From Brevibacillus formosus (lineage in GTDB: Bacteria > Bacillota > Bacilli > Brevibacillales > Brevibacillaceae): 64,000 nucleotides of DNA. The translations under genes were made by a program, and so were the position numbers. The stretch lies in the NCBI RefSeq assembly GCF_003013405.1, contig NZ_PXZL01000003.1, positions 186,001 through 250,000 of the forward strand, read 5' to 3'. The notes beneath the pieces were generated by a model. The model made no database searches. It saw only the letters and a list, made by a program, of their open reading frames with translations, and was not told the DNA's origin. Positions 21,101 to 29,846 of the stretch are shown here, one piece after another; position 1 is the first letter of the stretch; each line of letters begins with the position of its first letter.

Positions 21101-22832
21101 AGTCAAGGATCGTGAGGATTATCACCGCTTGTGGTCGCAATGGCAGGCAAAAAAAATTAAAAAAGTCATCCATTTCATGAGCATGACGGAAACGGGGATT
21201 CAGAATGTAGGGGGACTCAACGAAGCGGAAGAAAGAGGCTTTTACAGTCTGTATTACTTGCTTGACAGTCTCTTTGTTCATTCTTCTGGTGAAGAGCTGG
21301 AAATCATCCTCGTGTGCGATCATGGCAATCGTGTTACGGGGGACGAAACGACCCTCCGTCCCGAACATGGGTGTTTGCTGGGCCTTGGTAAAGTAGGGCG
21401 GGAAGAATTCCCTCATGTCCGTATCCGTTTTATCGATATCGATGCATATACCGATCCAAATTTGATCGTCGAAGAGTTTGCTGTAGCAGATGCTCCGTAT
21501 CAAGTAGCCTACCGCAACAACAAGCGATATGTGGAACGATTAAAGGAAACGACGCTGGAAGTAACAAGCGAAGAACCCGTTATTAAATCTGGCGGTGTGT
21601 ATATGATTACTGGCGGGACCGGGGGATTAGGCCTGGAAATCGGCAAGCAGCTCAGCCGTCTAAATCAGGTAAACATCCACCTGATCAGCAGACAAGGATT
21701 GCCAGTCCGAGAGATGTGGGAGGACATCGTAACCAACGGAGGAGAGCTAAGACAAATTGAGCAGATCGCTGCCATCCGCGAAATGGAGAGTAACGGCGCG
21801 AGTGTTCAGATTCATGCAGCAGATATCAGTCAAGAGAGCCAGATGCGCCAAGTGATCGGAAAAATCCGCTCTGATTCTGGAGCTATCCACGGAGTGATCC
21901 ATTGTGCGGGAGTGGCGGGAGAAGGACTGCTCGTTCGCAAGCCAGAAAGCCGCATCCGGGAAGTCATGGCGGCCAAAGTGAGCGGCACCTGGATATTGGA
22001 TCAGCTCACAAAAGATGACGACCTTGATTTCTTTGTGATGTTTTCCAGCATGAACACGGTGACAGGCGGCGCTGGACAGAGCGATTATGTGGCGGCAAAC
22101 AGTTACTTGGACATGTATGCAGCCTCCATGCGGCAAAGAGGCAGAAAGTCTCTTACCATCAACTGGCCACTGTGGCGAGACGTTGGAATGGGGAAAGCGT
22201 ACGAGGTGGACAATCGACATAGCCCGTTCGTGAGCCTTGCGCCAAGACAGGGAGCAACGATTTTCACAGAGCTATTGCATACAGACCAAAATCAGGTTAT
22301 TGTCGGTCAACTGAAACGCCGACTCACCAAGGAAGCCATTGGACACAGCTTGGGGCATGATTATGTGTTAAGCGACCAGTTGGCGAGCTTTTTACGAACG
22401 CAGTTGGAATCTCCGCGAGAGGAAAAAGCGGATCGCCCTGCTCAGAAAGAACATCTACACATCTTGGATAAAGATGAATCTGCCTTGTCCGCTACAGAAA
22501 GAGAAGTCGCCATGATTTGGGCACAAGTTCTCGGTGTCAAAGAAATTCGCCTTTCTGCCAAATTTAACAGTCTGGGAGGCAATTCTATCCTGGCTGTCTA
22601 TCTATTCAGGCTCTTGGAAGAAAAATACGGACCGATCTTGAATATCTCAGATGTGTTCACTTATTCGACGATCTCGGAAATGGCGGATTACATAGAGAAA
22701 AAGCACCAGCAACTCAATGACGGCACTGTCAGTGCAGCAACGACACTAGATTTGTTGCAGCGATTAGCCAGTCAAGAAATATCCGTACACGAAGCACTTG
22801 ATGCCTACAAAAATAAGGGAGGAGGTGTGTAA
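18153..22832 (+). CDS. trans-AT polyketide synthase, one module KS-DH-KR-ACP (PKS-4)
   Basis: AT-less PKS of 1559 residues, ATG at 18153, four bases after the previous stop and preceded by GGAGAG. KS has C216 (DTACSSSLV), EAHGTGT and NIGHLDHAAG; this signature is the same type as PKS-1 and differs from PKS-2, -3 and -5. DH has HMVGNEYVLP (Gly replaced by Asn) and MLDNAAN. KR has GGTGGLG and the SDYVAAN motif; its AGVAGEG segment lacks the Asp of B-type ketoreductases. ACP carries S1478 in LGGNSI. It follows the NRPS module at the end of PKS-3, so this KS should receive an aminoacyl-extended chain. The DH-KR part is strongly similar to that of PKS-5. It ends TAATG with PKS-5, one base shared. 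Confidence 0.93.
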   Translation: MAKKEEMYSYILKHVGSGQLDKNIAAHLIHYLRQDQQKEVEKDIAIVGIASRLGHADTVSGMEKLLHLGIDSIQDIPANRRENAALFLPMLQVEKEKARFDRVGYLSEIDQFDPGFFQISPREASLMDPNQRLFLQLAWEAIEEAGYGGLKLAGSKTGVFIGYSTDFGEVYKTGIQLLAPEAMGIAIPGNIQSIIASRISYLLDLKGPAIAIDTACSSSLVAIHFACRQLIEGSCDLALAGGIKLNLFPLKSHEHVKIGIESSDERTKTFDESSNGTGKGEGMGVVLLKPLKKALEDRDHIHAIIKGSAINQDGNSIGITAPNSQAQEEVICQAWEDAGIDPETITYIEAHGTGTRLGDPIEIEGITRAFSRYTKKKQFCAIGSIKTNIGHLDHAAGIAGLVKVIYSMKSQKLFPSLHFNKPNKNIDFSSSAVYVNDQLREWTPSGGPRTAGISSFGLSGTNCHMVLQEAPPAPFKQKNGASLYLLPLSAKEEQVLTRLVAEYTAYLYQNHQVDLEDLCYTASTGRGHYSHRLAIIFTDHDDLIRKLEHLKRHGLASGEQVLYQVHEGESGNVTAAVHDASDKDLSSYLSLGELYVAGAAIQWDRLFDGTSCNRLSLPVYPFQKIRCWINQEDYADNKLLSSPKSQHPLLTSLGENTSDQVTYVVGLSVKDDWVLNEHMVGNEYVLPGTAYIEMLLEVGRQQGEFTVIKDLAFLQPFSLQQSESHELQITMKKEGDENHFSIASKDQTDGSWRQHAEGKLCRSTREQKRLDLSALQRTFHAAPSTTDVESSGGYITTGARWNNMKELQMGETECLVSIQLADSYREETAYFHYHPAMLDNAANIAIRSINAHLYLPFYYQEIRVYAPIPPEIYSYVKRRPQGEGNQTATFDIDILNPDGEVLVEIEGYTIKQVDAQMTTASYYEKEWICKEAPTASDEKQQAASGETVAVFRGKGELAERLRKCLNNVYEEIVEVAYGDAIGQVKDREDYHRLWSQWQAKKIKKVIHFMSMTETGIQNVGGLNEAEERGFYSLYYLLDSLFVHSSGEELEIILVCDHGNRVTGDETTLRPEHGCLLGLGKVGREEFPHVRIRFIDIDAYTDPNLIVEEFAVADAPYQVAYRNNKRYVERLKETTLEVTSEEPVIKSGGVYMITGGTGGLGLEIGKQLSRLNQVNIHLISRQGLPVREMWEDIVTNGGELRQIEQIAAIREMESNGASVQIHAADISQESQMRQVIGKIRSDSGAIHGVIHCAGVAGEGLLVRKPESRIREVMAAKVSGTWILDQLTKDDDLDFFVMFSSMNTVTGGAGQSDYVAANSYLDMYAASMRQRGRKSLTINWPLWRDVGMGKAYEVDNRHSPFVSLAPRQGATIFTELLHTDQNQVIVGQLKRRLTKEAIGHSLGHDYVLSDQLASFLRTQLESPREEKADRPAQKEHLHILDKDESALSATEREVAMIWAQVLGVKEIRLSAKFNSLGGNSILAVYLFRLLEEKYGPILNISDVFTYSTISEMADYIEKKHQQLNDGTVSAATTLDLLQRLASQEISVHEALDAYKNKGGGV
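20166..22370 (+). repeat. duplicated DH-KR block, copy 1 (in PKS-4)
   Basis: From the DH active-site region to the end of the KR, PKS-4 aligns with 24896-27082 of PKS-5 along its whole length. There are many identical protein runs (for example VLPGTAYIEMLLEVGRQQG) and only about 18 bp net length difference. The flanking KS domains are of different type, so this unit was duplicated or homogenised separately. Confidence 0.75.
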
Positions 22833-25800
22833 TGACGGCAGTAGAAAAACTTATTTTTGAACTAGTCGCTACCAAAAAAATGAATCCGACAGATGCAGCA
22901 GCGCTATTGGAGCAGTGTCAGAAGCTTACAGAGCCGATGATCGACAAAGAAATTGCCATTGTCGGCATGGCAGGAAAATTTCCGAAAGGCGAGGACCTGG
23001 CTCACTTTTGGGAGCAACTGAAGCATCAGCAAAATTGCATCGATGAGTTTCCCGATTCACGCGTTCGGGATTGTATCGATGAACGTCTATTGGGGCAAGT
23101 GGAAAAAAATCAATGGTTCTTTAAGGGCGGGTATCTGGATCAGATTGATCAGTTTGACCCTACTTTTTTCCAAATCTCTCCTGTGGAAGCAAAATTCATG
23201 GACCCGATGCAAAGATTGATGTTGGAAACTTCCTATCAAGCCCTGGAAGACGCCGGATACTATTACAAAGACATCAGCGGGACGAATACAGGTGTATATA
23301 TCGGTACGGATCATACCTGGGGACAATGGTATCGAGACAATGCGGCGGAAAAAGATCCTTTGTTGCTATCCGGCACATGGTCAGCCATTCTGTCTAGTCG
23401 AATTTCCTATTGGTTTAATTTAAAGGGTCCCAGCCTTGTCATCGATACTTCATGCTCGTCTGGACTGGTTGCCGTCCATGAAGCGTGCCGAGCCATTCTA
23501 TCTGGCGTTTGCGACATGGCGATCGCAGGTGGGATTCACATCAATTACAGCCCAATCAAAAATCCGATGCTTGGTCTAGTCGAGTCGGAAGATTATCTGA
23601 TCCGCACATTTGACAAACAGGCGAATGGAACAGTTTGGGGAGAAGGGGTGGGTGCCGTCATCCTCAAGCCTCTTCAGCATGCAATTCGGGATCGAGACCA
23701 TATCTACGGCGTGATTAAGGGAAGCGCAGTAAACAACGATGGAACATCAGACGGGATCACGGCACCTAATGCTCGTGCGCAGGAAGAAGTCATTTGTCGA
23801 GCATGGCAGGAGGCGGGCATCGATGGCGAAGCGATTTCCTACATCGAAGCGCATGGAACTGGAACCCAATTGGGAGATTCGATCGAGATTGATGGTCTTG
23901 TCAAAGCTTTTTCCCGCTATACAAAGAAAAAGCAGTTTTGTGCCATTGGAACGGTTAAGACGAACATCGGACATACGGTCGGAGCATCAGGGCTAGCATC
24001 CTTGCTAAAAGTGTTGCTGGCTATGCGCCACCGCAAAATTCCGGCGAGCATCAACTTTCTGGAGGCGAATCCTTTTATTGATTTCTTTGCTTCGCCCGTC
24101 TATGTGAATGATCGTCTCCGGGATTGGACAACTTCGGGAGGACAGCGAATCGCGGGTATCAGTTCATTTGGCTTTAGCGGAACCAATTGCCATATGGTAG
24201 TGGGAGAGGCTCCAGAAGTTCAGCTGTACACGAAAAAGGCCGAGCCCTCTCTCTATTTTCTTCCGCTATCTGGAAAAGATGAGCAGGTACTATCCAAGCT
24301 GGTGGCAGACTATGTCGCTTATTTATACAAGAACAAGCAAATTGATTTGCAGGACCTGTGCTACACAGCGAGCACGGGACGCGGCCATTACAACCATCGA
24401 TTGATGATCATCTTCACAGGTTACGACGATCTGCTGAGCAAGCTGGAATATCTGAAGAGACATGGTCTTGCCTCTGGTGAGCAGGTATTGTACCAGATTC
24501 ACGAAGTGGTTGTCAGCAGAGGATCATCAGCCGATCAACCACACGACCTGAAGAAGAAATGGACAGAACGAGAAAAGCAGGAGTTGTCCTTGCAAGCTAG
24601 AGAATTGCTCACTTCTAAGGCTACTCGAGGAAAAGAAATGTCCTTCTATCTCTCTTTGGGCGAGCTATATGTTTTGGGAGCAGCTATTGAATGGAAGCAA
24701 TTATACGACCCGTCCATGTGCAATCGCCTAAGTCTCCCCGTCTATCCGTTTCATAAAACTCGTTGCTGGGTAGAAAGCAGCAATCAAGGATATCGGCAGA
24801 CCGTTCAACAAGCATTAGGACACCCACTGTTTCGCGGATATACTTGCGACACTATCGAGCAGACGGTGTATACGACAGCGTTTTCCGTTACAACAGACTG
24901 GGTCTTCCACGAGCACATGGTGGGTAGTGAGTATGTCCTGCCCGGCACAGCGTATATTGAGATGCTGCTCGAAGTTGGCAGACAACAAGGCGGTCTCACT
25001 GTCATCAAGGATCTCGCCTTTTTGCAGCCCTTTTCGCTTCAGGAAGAGGAGAGCCATGAACTGCAAATCACGGTAAAAAAAGAGGGCGACGAAAATCACT
25101 TCTATATCGCCAGTAAGGATCAGGCAGATGGCTCCTGGCGCAAGCATGCGGAGGGTAAACTGTGCCGTTCCACGCAGGAGCAAAAACGCGTAGACCTGCT
25201 GGCATTGCAAAGTACGTTTGCTTCCAACACAACTGACCTGCAGCCGAGCGGTGGCTTTATTACGACAGGACCACACTGGAACAATATCAAAGGGCTTCGA
25301 ATAGGAGCCACGGAATGTTTGGTTGCGATCCAACTCGCTGATTCCTATCGTGAAGAAACGGTTCACTACCACTATCATCCAGCTATGATGGACAATGCAG
25401 TCAATATCGCGATACGCAGCATGGATGACCTTCTGTATCTGCCTTTTTACTATCAGGAGATTCGGGTTCACGCCCCTATTCCTCCTGCTATTTACAGTTA
25501 TGTAAAAAGGCGCTCGCAGGGAGAAGGAAACCAAACAGCAACTTTTGACATCGATATTTTGAATGCCGATGGAGAGGTACTCGCTGAAATTGTTGGATAT
25601 ACCATCAAGCAGGTGAATGGCCAGATAACCAGGGCGAGCTATTACGAAAAGGATTGGATTCTCCAGGAGGCACCATCTTCATCACGTGAAAAGCAGCAGA
25701 CTGTGTTTGACGAGGCCGTGGCAGTGTTCAAAGGGGAGGGAGAGATTGCCGAGCGACTTCAGGAGCATCTACGCGACATTTATGGAGAACTGAGCGAGAT

Positions 25801-27529
25801 CGCTTACACCCAAGCCAAGGATCGTGAAGACTATCATTGCTTGTGGCCGCAATGGCAGGCGAAAAAGATTAAGAAAATTATCCATTTGATGAGCATGACG
25901 GAAACGGAGATTCAGGATGTTGACGGACTCAGCAAGGCGGAGGAAAGAGGCTATTCCAGTCTGTATTACTTGCTTGACAGTCTCTTTGCTCATTCTGCTA
26001 GTGAAGAGTTAGAAATCATCCTCGTGTGCGATCAGGGCAACCGAGTAACGGGAGACGAGATGCCCCTTCACCCAGAGCATGGATGCTTGCTGGGCCTTGG
26101 CAAAGTAGCACGAGAAGAATTCCCTCATGTACGTATCCGGTTCATTGATATCGATGCTTATACCGATCCGAAATTGATCATCGAAGAGTTTGCGGTCACA
26201 GATGCCCCGTACCAAGTTGCCTATCGCAACAACAAACGGTATGTGGAGCGATTGAAAGAAACGACGTTGGCAGCCACAGGCGAGAAGCCAGTGGTCAAAG
26301 CAGGCGGCGTATATGTGATTACGGGTGGGACCGGAGGATTGGGTTTGGAAATCGGCAAACAGATTAGCCGTTTGAGTCCTGCGAAAATCCACCTGATCAG
26401 TCGGCAAGGATTGCCTGTGCGAGACATGTGGGCAGACATCGTATCTAAGGGGGAAGATCAGAGAAGGATCCAACAGATCGCCTCTATCCACGAGATGGAG
26501 AAAAACGGCGCGATCGTGCAGATTCATTCAGCAGATATTAGCGAAGAGGGCCAGATGCGTCAACTGATTGAGAAAATCCGCAAAGAGTCCGGAGCCATCC
26601 ATGGCGTGATCCATTGTGCTGGGGTAGCAGGGGAAGGATTGCTCGTGCGCAAACCAGAGAGCCGCATCCGGGAAGTTATGGCAGCGAAGGTGAGGGGCAC
26701 CTGGATATTGGAGCGAATCACACGGGAAGACAATCTCGATTTCTTTGTGATGTTTTCCAGCATGCATACGTTGACAGGCGGCATCGGTCAAAGTGATTAC
26801 GTGGCGGCAAACACTTACATGGATCTGTATGCGGCCTATATGCGTCAAACAGGGAGAAAAGCGCTTACCATCAATTGGCCTCTGTGGCGAGATGTTGGGA
26901 TGGGTCAAGCGTACGATACAGACAATCAGTACAACCTTTTCGAGAGCATCTCGCCAAGTCAGGGAGCGGCGATCTTCACAGAGCTTTTGGAAGCAGACCT
27001 TTGCCAGGTCATCGTCGGTCAACTGAAGCCAAAACTCACAAAGGAAACGATTGGACACAGCTTGGCAAAAGATTATGTGCTAGCGGAGAGTATCGAGAAA
27101 GCAATCAATCGCGCACTTGGCAGTAGCAGCACACTTGAACACTCGTCTATCCGAGAAACGGCGATCATAAAAGAAGCTGATCATCAGGAGATAACGAAGT
27201 GGGATCAGGAAATCGGGCTCATCTTGGCAAAAGTACTCGGTCTTGAGGAGATCAGCATCTTTGCCAACTTCGAAGATTTGGGCGGAAATTCACTGCTTGC
27301 GGTCAGGCTCCAAAAGGAATTGGATGCAGCCTATCCTGGTGTGTTTATGATCTCCGATATTTTCTCCTATCCGACCGTACATGATATGGCTGCCTATCTT
27401 GAGAGAAAAAGAGCTACTCCGGTAAAACGGAACATGACGATTGAACAAATCATGAATGATTTGGAGCAAGGAAAAATAACAGCGGACGAAGCGGACCAGT
27501 TCATCAGAGAGATGAGTGAGCCGTTCTAG
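22832..27529 (+). CDS. trans-AT polyketide synthase, one module KS-DH-KR-ACP, no TE (PKS-5)
   Basis: AT-less PKS of 1565 residues; the ATG shares one base with the PKS-4 stop and is preceded by GGAGG. KS has C208 (DTSCSSGLV), EAHGTGT and NIGHTVGASG, grouping with PKS-2 and -3. DH has HMVGSEYVLP (Gly replaced by Ser) and MMDNAVN. KR has GGTGGLG and SDYVAAN. ACP carries S1487 in LGGNSL. The protein ends in a helical acidic tail (about 50 residues after the ACP) and has no thioesterase or condensation domain. The last PKS of the run therefore needs another protein either to release the chain or to pass it on. The next gene, 24 bases downstream, is a BtrH-like acyltransferase candidate. Whether a further protein follows biosynthetically cannot be read from the sequence. 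Confidence 0.93.
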   Translation: MTAVEKLIFELVATKKMNPTDAAALLEQCQKLTEPMIDKEIAIVGMAGKFPKGEDLAHFWEQLKHQQNCIDEFPDSRVRDCIDERLLGQVEKNQWFFKGGYLDQIDQFDPTFFQISPVEAKFMDPMQRLMLETSYQALEDAGYYYKDISGTNTGVYIGTDHTWGQWYRDNAAEKDPLLLSGTWSAILSSRISYWFNLKGPSLVIDTSCSSGLVAVHEACRAILSGVCDMAIAGGIHINYSPIKNPMLGLVESEDYLIRTFDKQANGTVWGEGVGAVILKPLQHAIRDRDHIYGVIKGSAVNNDGTSDGITAPNARAQEEVICRAWQEAGIDGEAISYIEAHGTGTQLGDSIEIDGLVKAFSRYTKKKQFCAIGTVKTNIGHTVGASGLASLLKVLLAMRHRKIPASINFLEANPFIDFFASPVYVNDRLRDWTTSGGQRIAGISSFGFSGTNCHMVVGEAPEVQLYTKKAEPSLYFLPLSGKDEQVLSKLVADYVAYLYKNKQIDLQDLCYTASTGRGHYNHRLMIIFTGYDDLLSKLEYLKRHGLASGEQVLYQIHEVVVSRGSSADQPHDLKKKWTEREKQELSLQARELLTSKATRGKEMSFYLSLGELYVLGAAIEWKQLYDPSMCNRLSLPVYPFHKTRCWVESSNQGYRQTVQQALGHPLFRGYTCDTIEQTVYTTAFSVTTDWVFHEHMVGSEYVLPGTAYIEMLLEVGRQQGGLTVIKDLAFLQPFSLQEEESHELQITVKKEGDENHFYIASKDQADGSWRKHAEGKLCRSTQEQKRVDLLALQSTFASNTTDLQPSGGFITTGPHWNNIKGLRIGATECLVAIQLADSYREETVHYHYHPAMMDNAVNIAIRSMDDLLYLPFYYQEIRVHAPIPPAIYSYVKRRSQGEGNQTATFDIDILNADGEVLAEIVGYTIKQVNGQITRASYYEKDWILQEAPSSSREKQQTVFDEAVAVFKGEGEIAERLQEHLRDIYGELSEIAYTQAKDREDYHCLWPQWQAKKIKKIIHLMSMTETEIQDVDGLSKAEERGYSSLYYLLDSLFAHSASEELEIILVCDQGNRVTGDEMPLHPEHGCLLGLGKVAREEFPHVRIRFIDIDAYTDPKLIIEEFAVTDAPYQVAYRNNKRYVERLKETTLAATGEKPVVKAGGVYVITGGTGGLGLEIGKQISRLSPAKIHLISRQGLPVRDMWADIVSKGEDQRRIQQIASIHEMEKNGAIVQIHSADISEEGQMRQLIEKIRKESGAIHGVIHCAGVAGEGLLVRKPESRIREVMAAKVRGTWILERITREDNLDFFVMFSSMHTLTGGIGQSDYVAANTYMDLYAAYMRQTGRKALTINWPLWRDVGMGQAYDTDNQYNLFESISPSQGAAIFTELLEADLCQVIVGQLKPKLTKETIGHSLAKDYVLAESIEKAINRALGSSSTLEHSSIRETAIIKEADHQEITKWDQEIGLILAKVLGLEEISIFANFEDLGGNSLLAVRLQKELDAAYPGVFMISDIFSYPTVHDMAAYLERKRATPVKRNMTIEQIMNDLEQGKITADEADQFIREMSEPF
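24896..27082 (+). repeat. duplicated DH-KR block, copy 2 (in PKS-5)
   Basis: Partner of the block at 20166-22370. Similarity is lower than in the PKS-2/PKS-3 pair but extends over the whole DH, the KR pseudo-catalytic half and the KR. Confidence 0.75.
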
Positions 27530-27552
27530 GATGAGCGTGGAGGTGTAGATTC

Positions 27553-28635
27553 TTGGAAGCGTTTTCACTCCCGGTAGAGCCCTTTAATGGAACATGGATA
27601 AATTGCGTCAATAACAATTTGATCTCGATCCTGATGAACCACGATAAAAATTTCGAGTATACCCCATGCTTAGCAGAAACAAAGTATCAGTTACATTCGC
27701 TGGAAGAAGACGATAGGGATGAAGCGACGGAAAACAAAAGTCAAGCACAAGAAGAAGGAATGCTGCTGCTAGATGTTGTTCGCGTGTTAGATCTTTCTTC
27801 CGTTTTGGATTTCCAAACCTATTCCTTTGCAAAAGAAGAAAGTGGTCATCCCGCCATCAAGGAATTTTTACGAAACGGCTATTATGTATTTGTGGATTTG
27901 GACCGCTTTTATTATCCCTCCGGTGTAGACTCGGAAAAACAGCATATCGTTCACCCTGCTTTTGTTTATGGTTACAACGAAGAGACGAAATCATATCTAT
28001 TGATCGAGGATTGCATGCAGCCAAGTAAAATGGAGAAATACATGCTTCCCTACGATAGTTTTGATCGGGCCTTTGCATCTGCGCAGGCCCCGTCTCTCTT
28101 AGTGACGCGAATCAAAGAGCAAGAAGAGCAACAATTTTTTTCCAGATGTACAAAAGAGCTGATAAAAGGGAATCTCCATTCTCTCCTTCTGGAAGAGCGC
28201 ACCCAAATCAAGGGAATACATTCAGAAAATTCACCAATTTATACAGGGTATGGGCTGTCAGCCATCAAGCGATTTGCAGATAGCATCGAGCAAAGATTGC
28301 TAGGGATATCCCTTCCGAATTTTCAGCGTAAGGCCGTGGCGATCAAAAATCCGTATTTCTTTCGCAAGTCTACCATTCATTTGCCTCTGATTCTGTATAA
28401 AAATAACTGGGTGAATGAGACTGCATTCGACCGGTTGACCAGCGAATATAAAAAACTGTGTCATGATTGGGAGCTATATGGAAACACGCTTATTAAACTA
28501 TATTACAAGTCCTATTACAGCAGGGGCGCCAACCAATCGCACCAGAGCGAAATGGAGTCGTTACGAGAACTACTTATGGGCATGTGCGAAAAAGAAAAAA
28601 GGGTGACTTCATTCACGCTTGAACTGTTGACATAA
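27553..28635 (+). CDS. BtrH-like cysteine acyltransferase candidate (chain release/amide formation)
   Basis: Protein of 360 residues. The start is TTG at 27553, chosen because GGAGGTG lies eight bases upstream and no ATG fits. The N-terminal half resembles the BtrH N-terminal domain/C39-like fold: C18 in NCVNNN, H134 in HPAFVYGYNE and D153 in LLIEDC form a likely Cys-His-Asp triad, with the VFVDLDRFYYPSG stretch between them. BtrH in butirosin synthesis moves an acyl group from a carrier protein to the amine of an aminoglycoside. The C-terminal half is helical and not recognised. It follows the TE-less last PKS and precedes aminosugar-type genes. I infer a role in transferring the finished chain from the PKS-5 ACP to an amino group; family assignment is by motif reading only. 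A C39-like peptidase role cannot be excluded. Confidence 0.6.
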   Translation: MEAFSLPVEPFNGTWINCVNNNLISILMNHDKNFEYTPCLAETKYQLHSLEEDDRDEATENKSQAQEEGMLLLDVVRVLDLSSVLDFQTYSFAKEESGHPAIKEFLRNGYYVFVDLDRFYYPSGVDSEKQHIVHPAFVYGYNEETKSYLLIEDCMQPSKMEKYMLPYDSFDRAFASAQAPSLLVTRIKEQEEQQFFSRCTKELIKGNLHSLLLEERTQIKGIHSENSPIYTGYGLSAIKRFADSIEQRLLGISLPNFQRKAVAIKNPYFFRKSTIHLPLILYKNNWVNETAFDRLTSEYKKLCHDWELYGNTLIKLYYKSYYSRGANQSHQSEMESLRELLMGMCEKEKRVTSFTLELLT

Positions 28636-28742
28636 TCCGTAGTACCAAGTAGTGATGTGGTAAATTTTGATAAAAATGAAAAAAACGTGAAGGGTAATTG
28701 TTTCTTAGAACCGAATGAGTCAAGAGCAGGAACATACGACAA

Positions 28743-29846
28743 ATGAAAAGGATGAATGCTTTGGCCCAAAAGAGTCAGATTTCCATAGGGATTATTGGAG
28801 CGGGTTGGATCGCAGAATACGCACATCTCCCCAGCTTTATGTCGATGGATAACGTGTCAGTTCAAGCGATTTACGATACAGATGCAACTCGCGCTGGCCG
28901 TTTGGCGAAACAAACAGGCGCAATGGCGTGTTCCAGTCTTAGTGAGATCGGACAAGTTCCTTTGGATGCGGTGATTTTATGTACCCCCAATCATACTCAT
29001 TTCGAATTGACGAAATTCTTCTTGGAAAGAGGAATCCATGTCTTATGTGAAAAGCCGATGACGACGACAGCAGAAGACGCTGTAGCTCTGCGCCACATTG
29101 CGCAGGGAACCGGAACTGTTTTGTTGATGGGGTTCGTGAATCGTTACCGTGACGATATTCAGGAGTTGCGGTCAAGAATTCGGTCTGGACAGATCGGCAA
29201 GATTCAAATCTGTGAAGTCAGTTGGCGTCGAAAGAAAGGAATACCCCGTCCGGGTAGCTGGTTTACCCAAAAACAACTTTCCGGAGGCGGAGTCCTCATT
29301 GATCTGGGCAGCCATATGATTGACCAGTTGCTTTATTTGACAGAAGCCGATGAGCCAGTTGCTTGCTTGGCGAGTATTTATTCTCGCCCTGTTTCCACTC
29401 AGGAGGGGTATAGCAATTGGCTGGGCAGTTTTGAATCAGAAAAGGTTGAGGTGGAAGATACTGCAGTAGGCATGATTCAGTTTGCCAACGGCGTGCTCGG
29501 CAAGCTTCATGTAAGTTGGCAAGATGATATGGACGGGGATTTTGTGGAGATTCATCTGAAAGGCGAGCGGGGAAGCCTGACTTTACGTACCCTGTTCGGC
29601 TTTAGCGATCAGGGATTGTACAAGCAGCCACATCTGCTGTTCACTCAAGCTGGTCAAGAAGCGCAGTATATACCTTTCCCTACGAAACCAGATCCGCTCC
29701 TCGCTTTTAAGCGCCAGGCTGATCATCTTGTGGCGTGTATCAGAGAAAAAAGTCAACCAGGCATCTCGGTAAGGGACGGGGAAAAAGTCGTTCAGCTGAT
29801 CCAGCTTCTCTATCAATCTGCTCGTAAAGGACTTGTTGTCACATGA
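28743..29846 (+). CDS. Gfo/Idh/MocA-family sugar oxidoreductase, RifL-like
   Basis: Protein of 367 residues with the N-terminal Rossmann signature IGIIGAGWIAEYAHLP and the family's EKP motif (K104 in CEKPM). The C-terminal half has the family's beta-sheet domain, with GGGVLIDLGSHMIDQLL. Family members oxidise hydroxyls of sugars or sugar nucleotides with NAD(P). It is the first of three genes overlapping by four bases, followed by a ROK kinase and an AHBA-synthase-like aminotransferase. The same trio (RifL, RifN, RifK) makes kanosamine or its phosphate in the 3-amino-5-hydroxybenzoate pathway, where RifL with RifK acts on UDP-glucose. By analogy it would make a 3-keto sugar. The 107-base gap upstream has no convincing promoter, so it probably belongs to the long operon. 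Exact substrate is unknown. Confidence 0.8.
   Translation: MKRMNALAQKSQISIGIIGAGWIAEYAHLPSFMSMDNVSVQAIYDTDATRAGRLAKQTGAMACSSLSEIGQVPLDAVILCTPNHTHFELTKFFLERGIHVLCEKPMTTTAEDAVALRHIAQGTGTVLLMGFVNRYRDDIQELRSRIRSGQIGKIQICEVSWRRKKGIPRPGSWFTQKQLSGGGVLIDLGSHMIDQLLYLTEADEPVACLASIYSRPVSTQEGYSNWLGSFESEKVEVEDTAVGMIQFANGVLGKLHVSWQDDMDGDFVEIHLKGERGSLTLRTLFGFSDQGLYKQPHLLFTQAGQEAQYIPFPTKPDPLLAFKRQADHLVACIREKSQPGISVRDGEKVVQLIQLLYQSARKGLVVT

Noticed and set aside
20595..21503. 302-codon minus-strand frame inside PKS-4
   Set aside because: It is antisense to conserved DH-KR coding sequence; its length is explained by codon bias of the real gene.
4470..26640. Firm hydroxyl stereochemistry from KR motifs
   Set aside because: KR-1 has AGD and the others AGS or AGE at the diagnostic place, suggesting one B-type and four A-type, but the rule is less reliable in trans-AT systems and dehydration would erase it.
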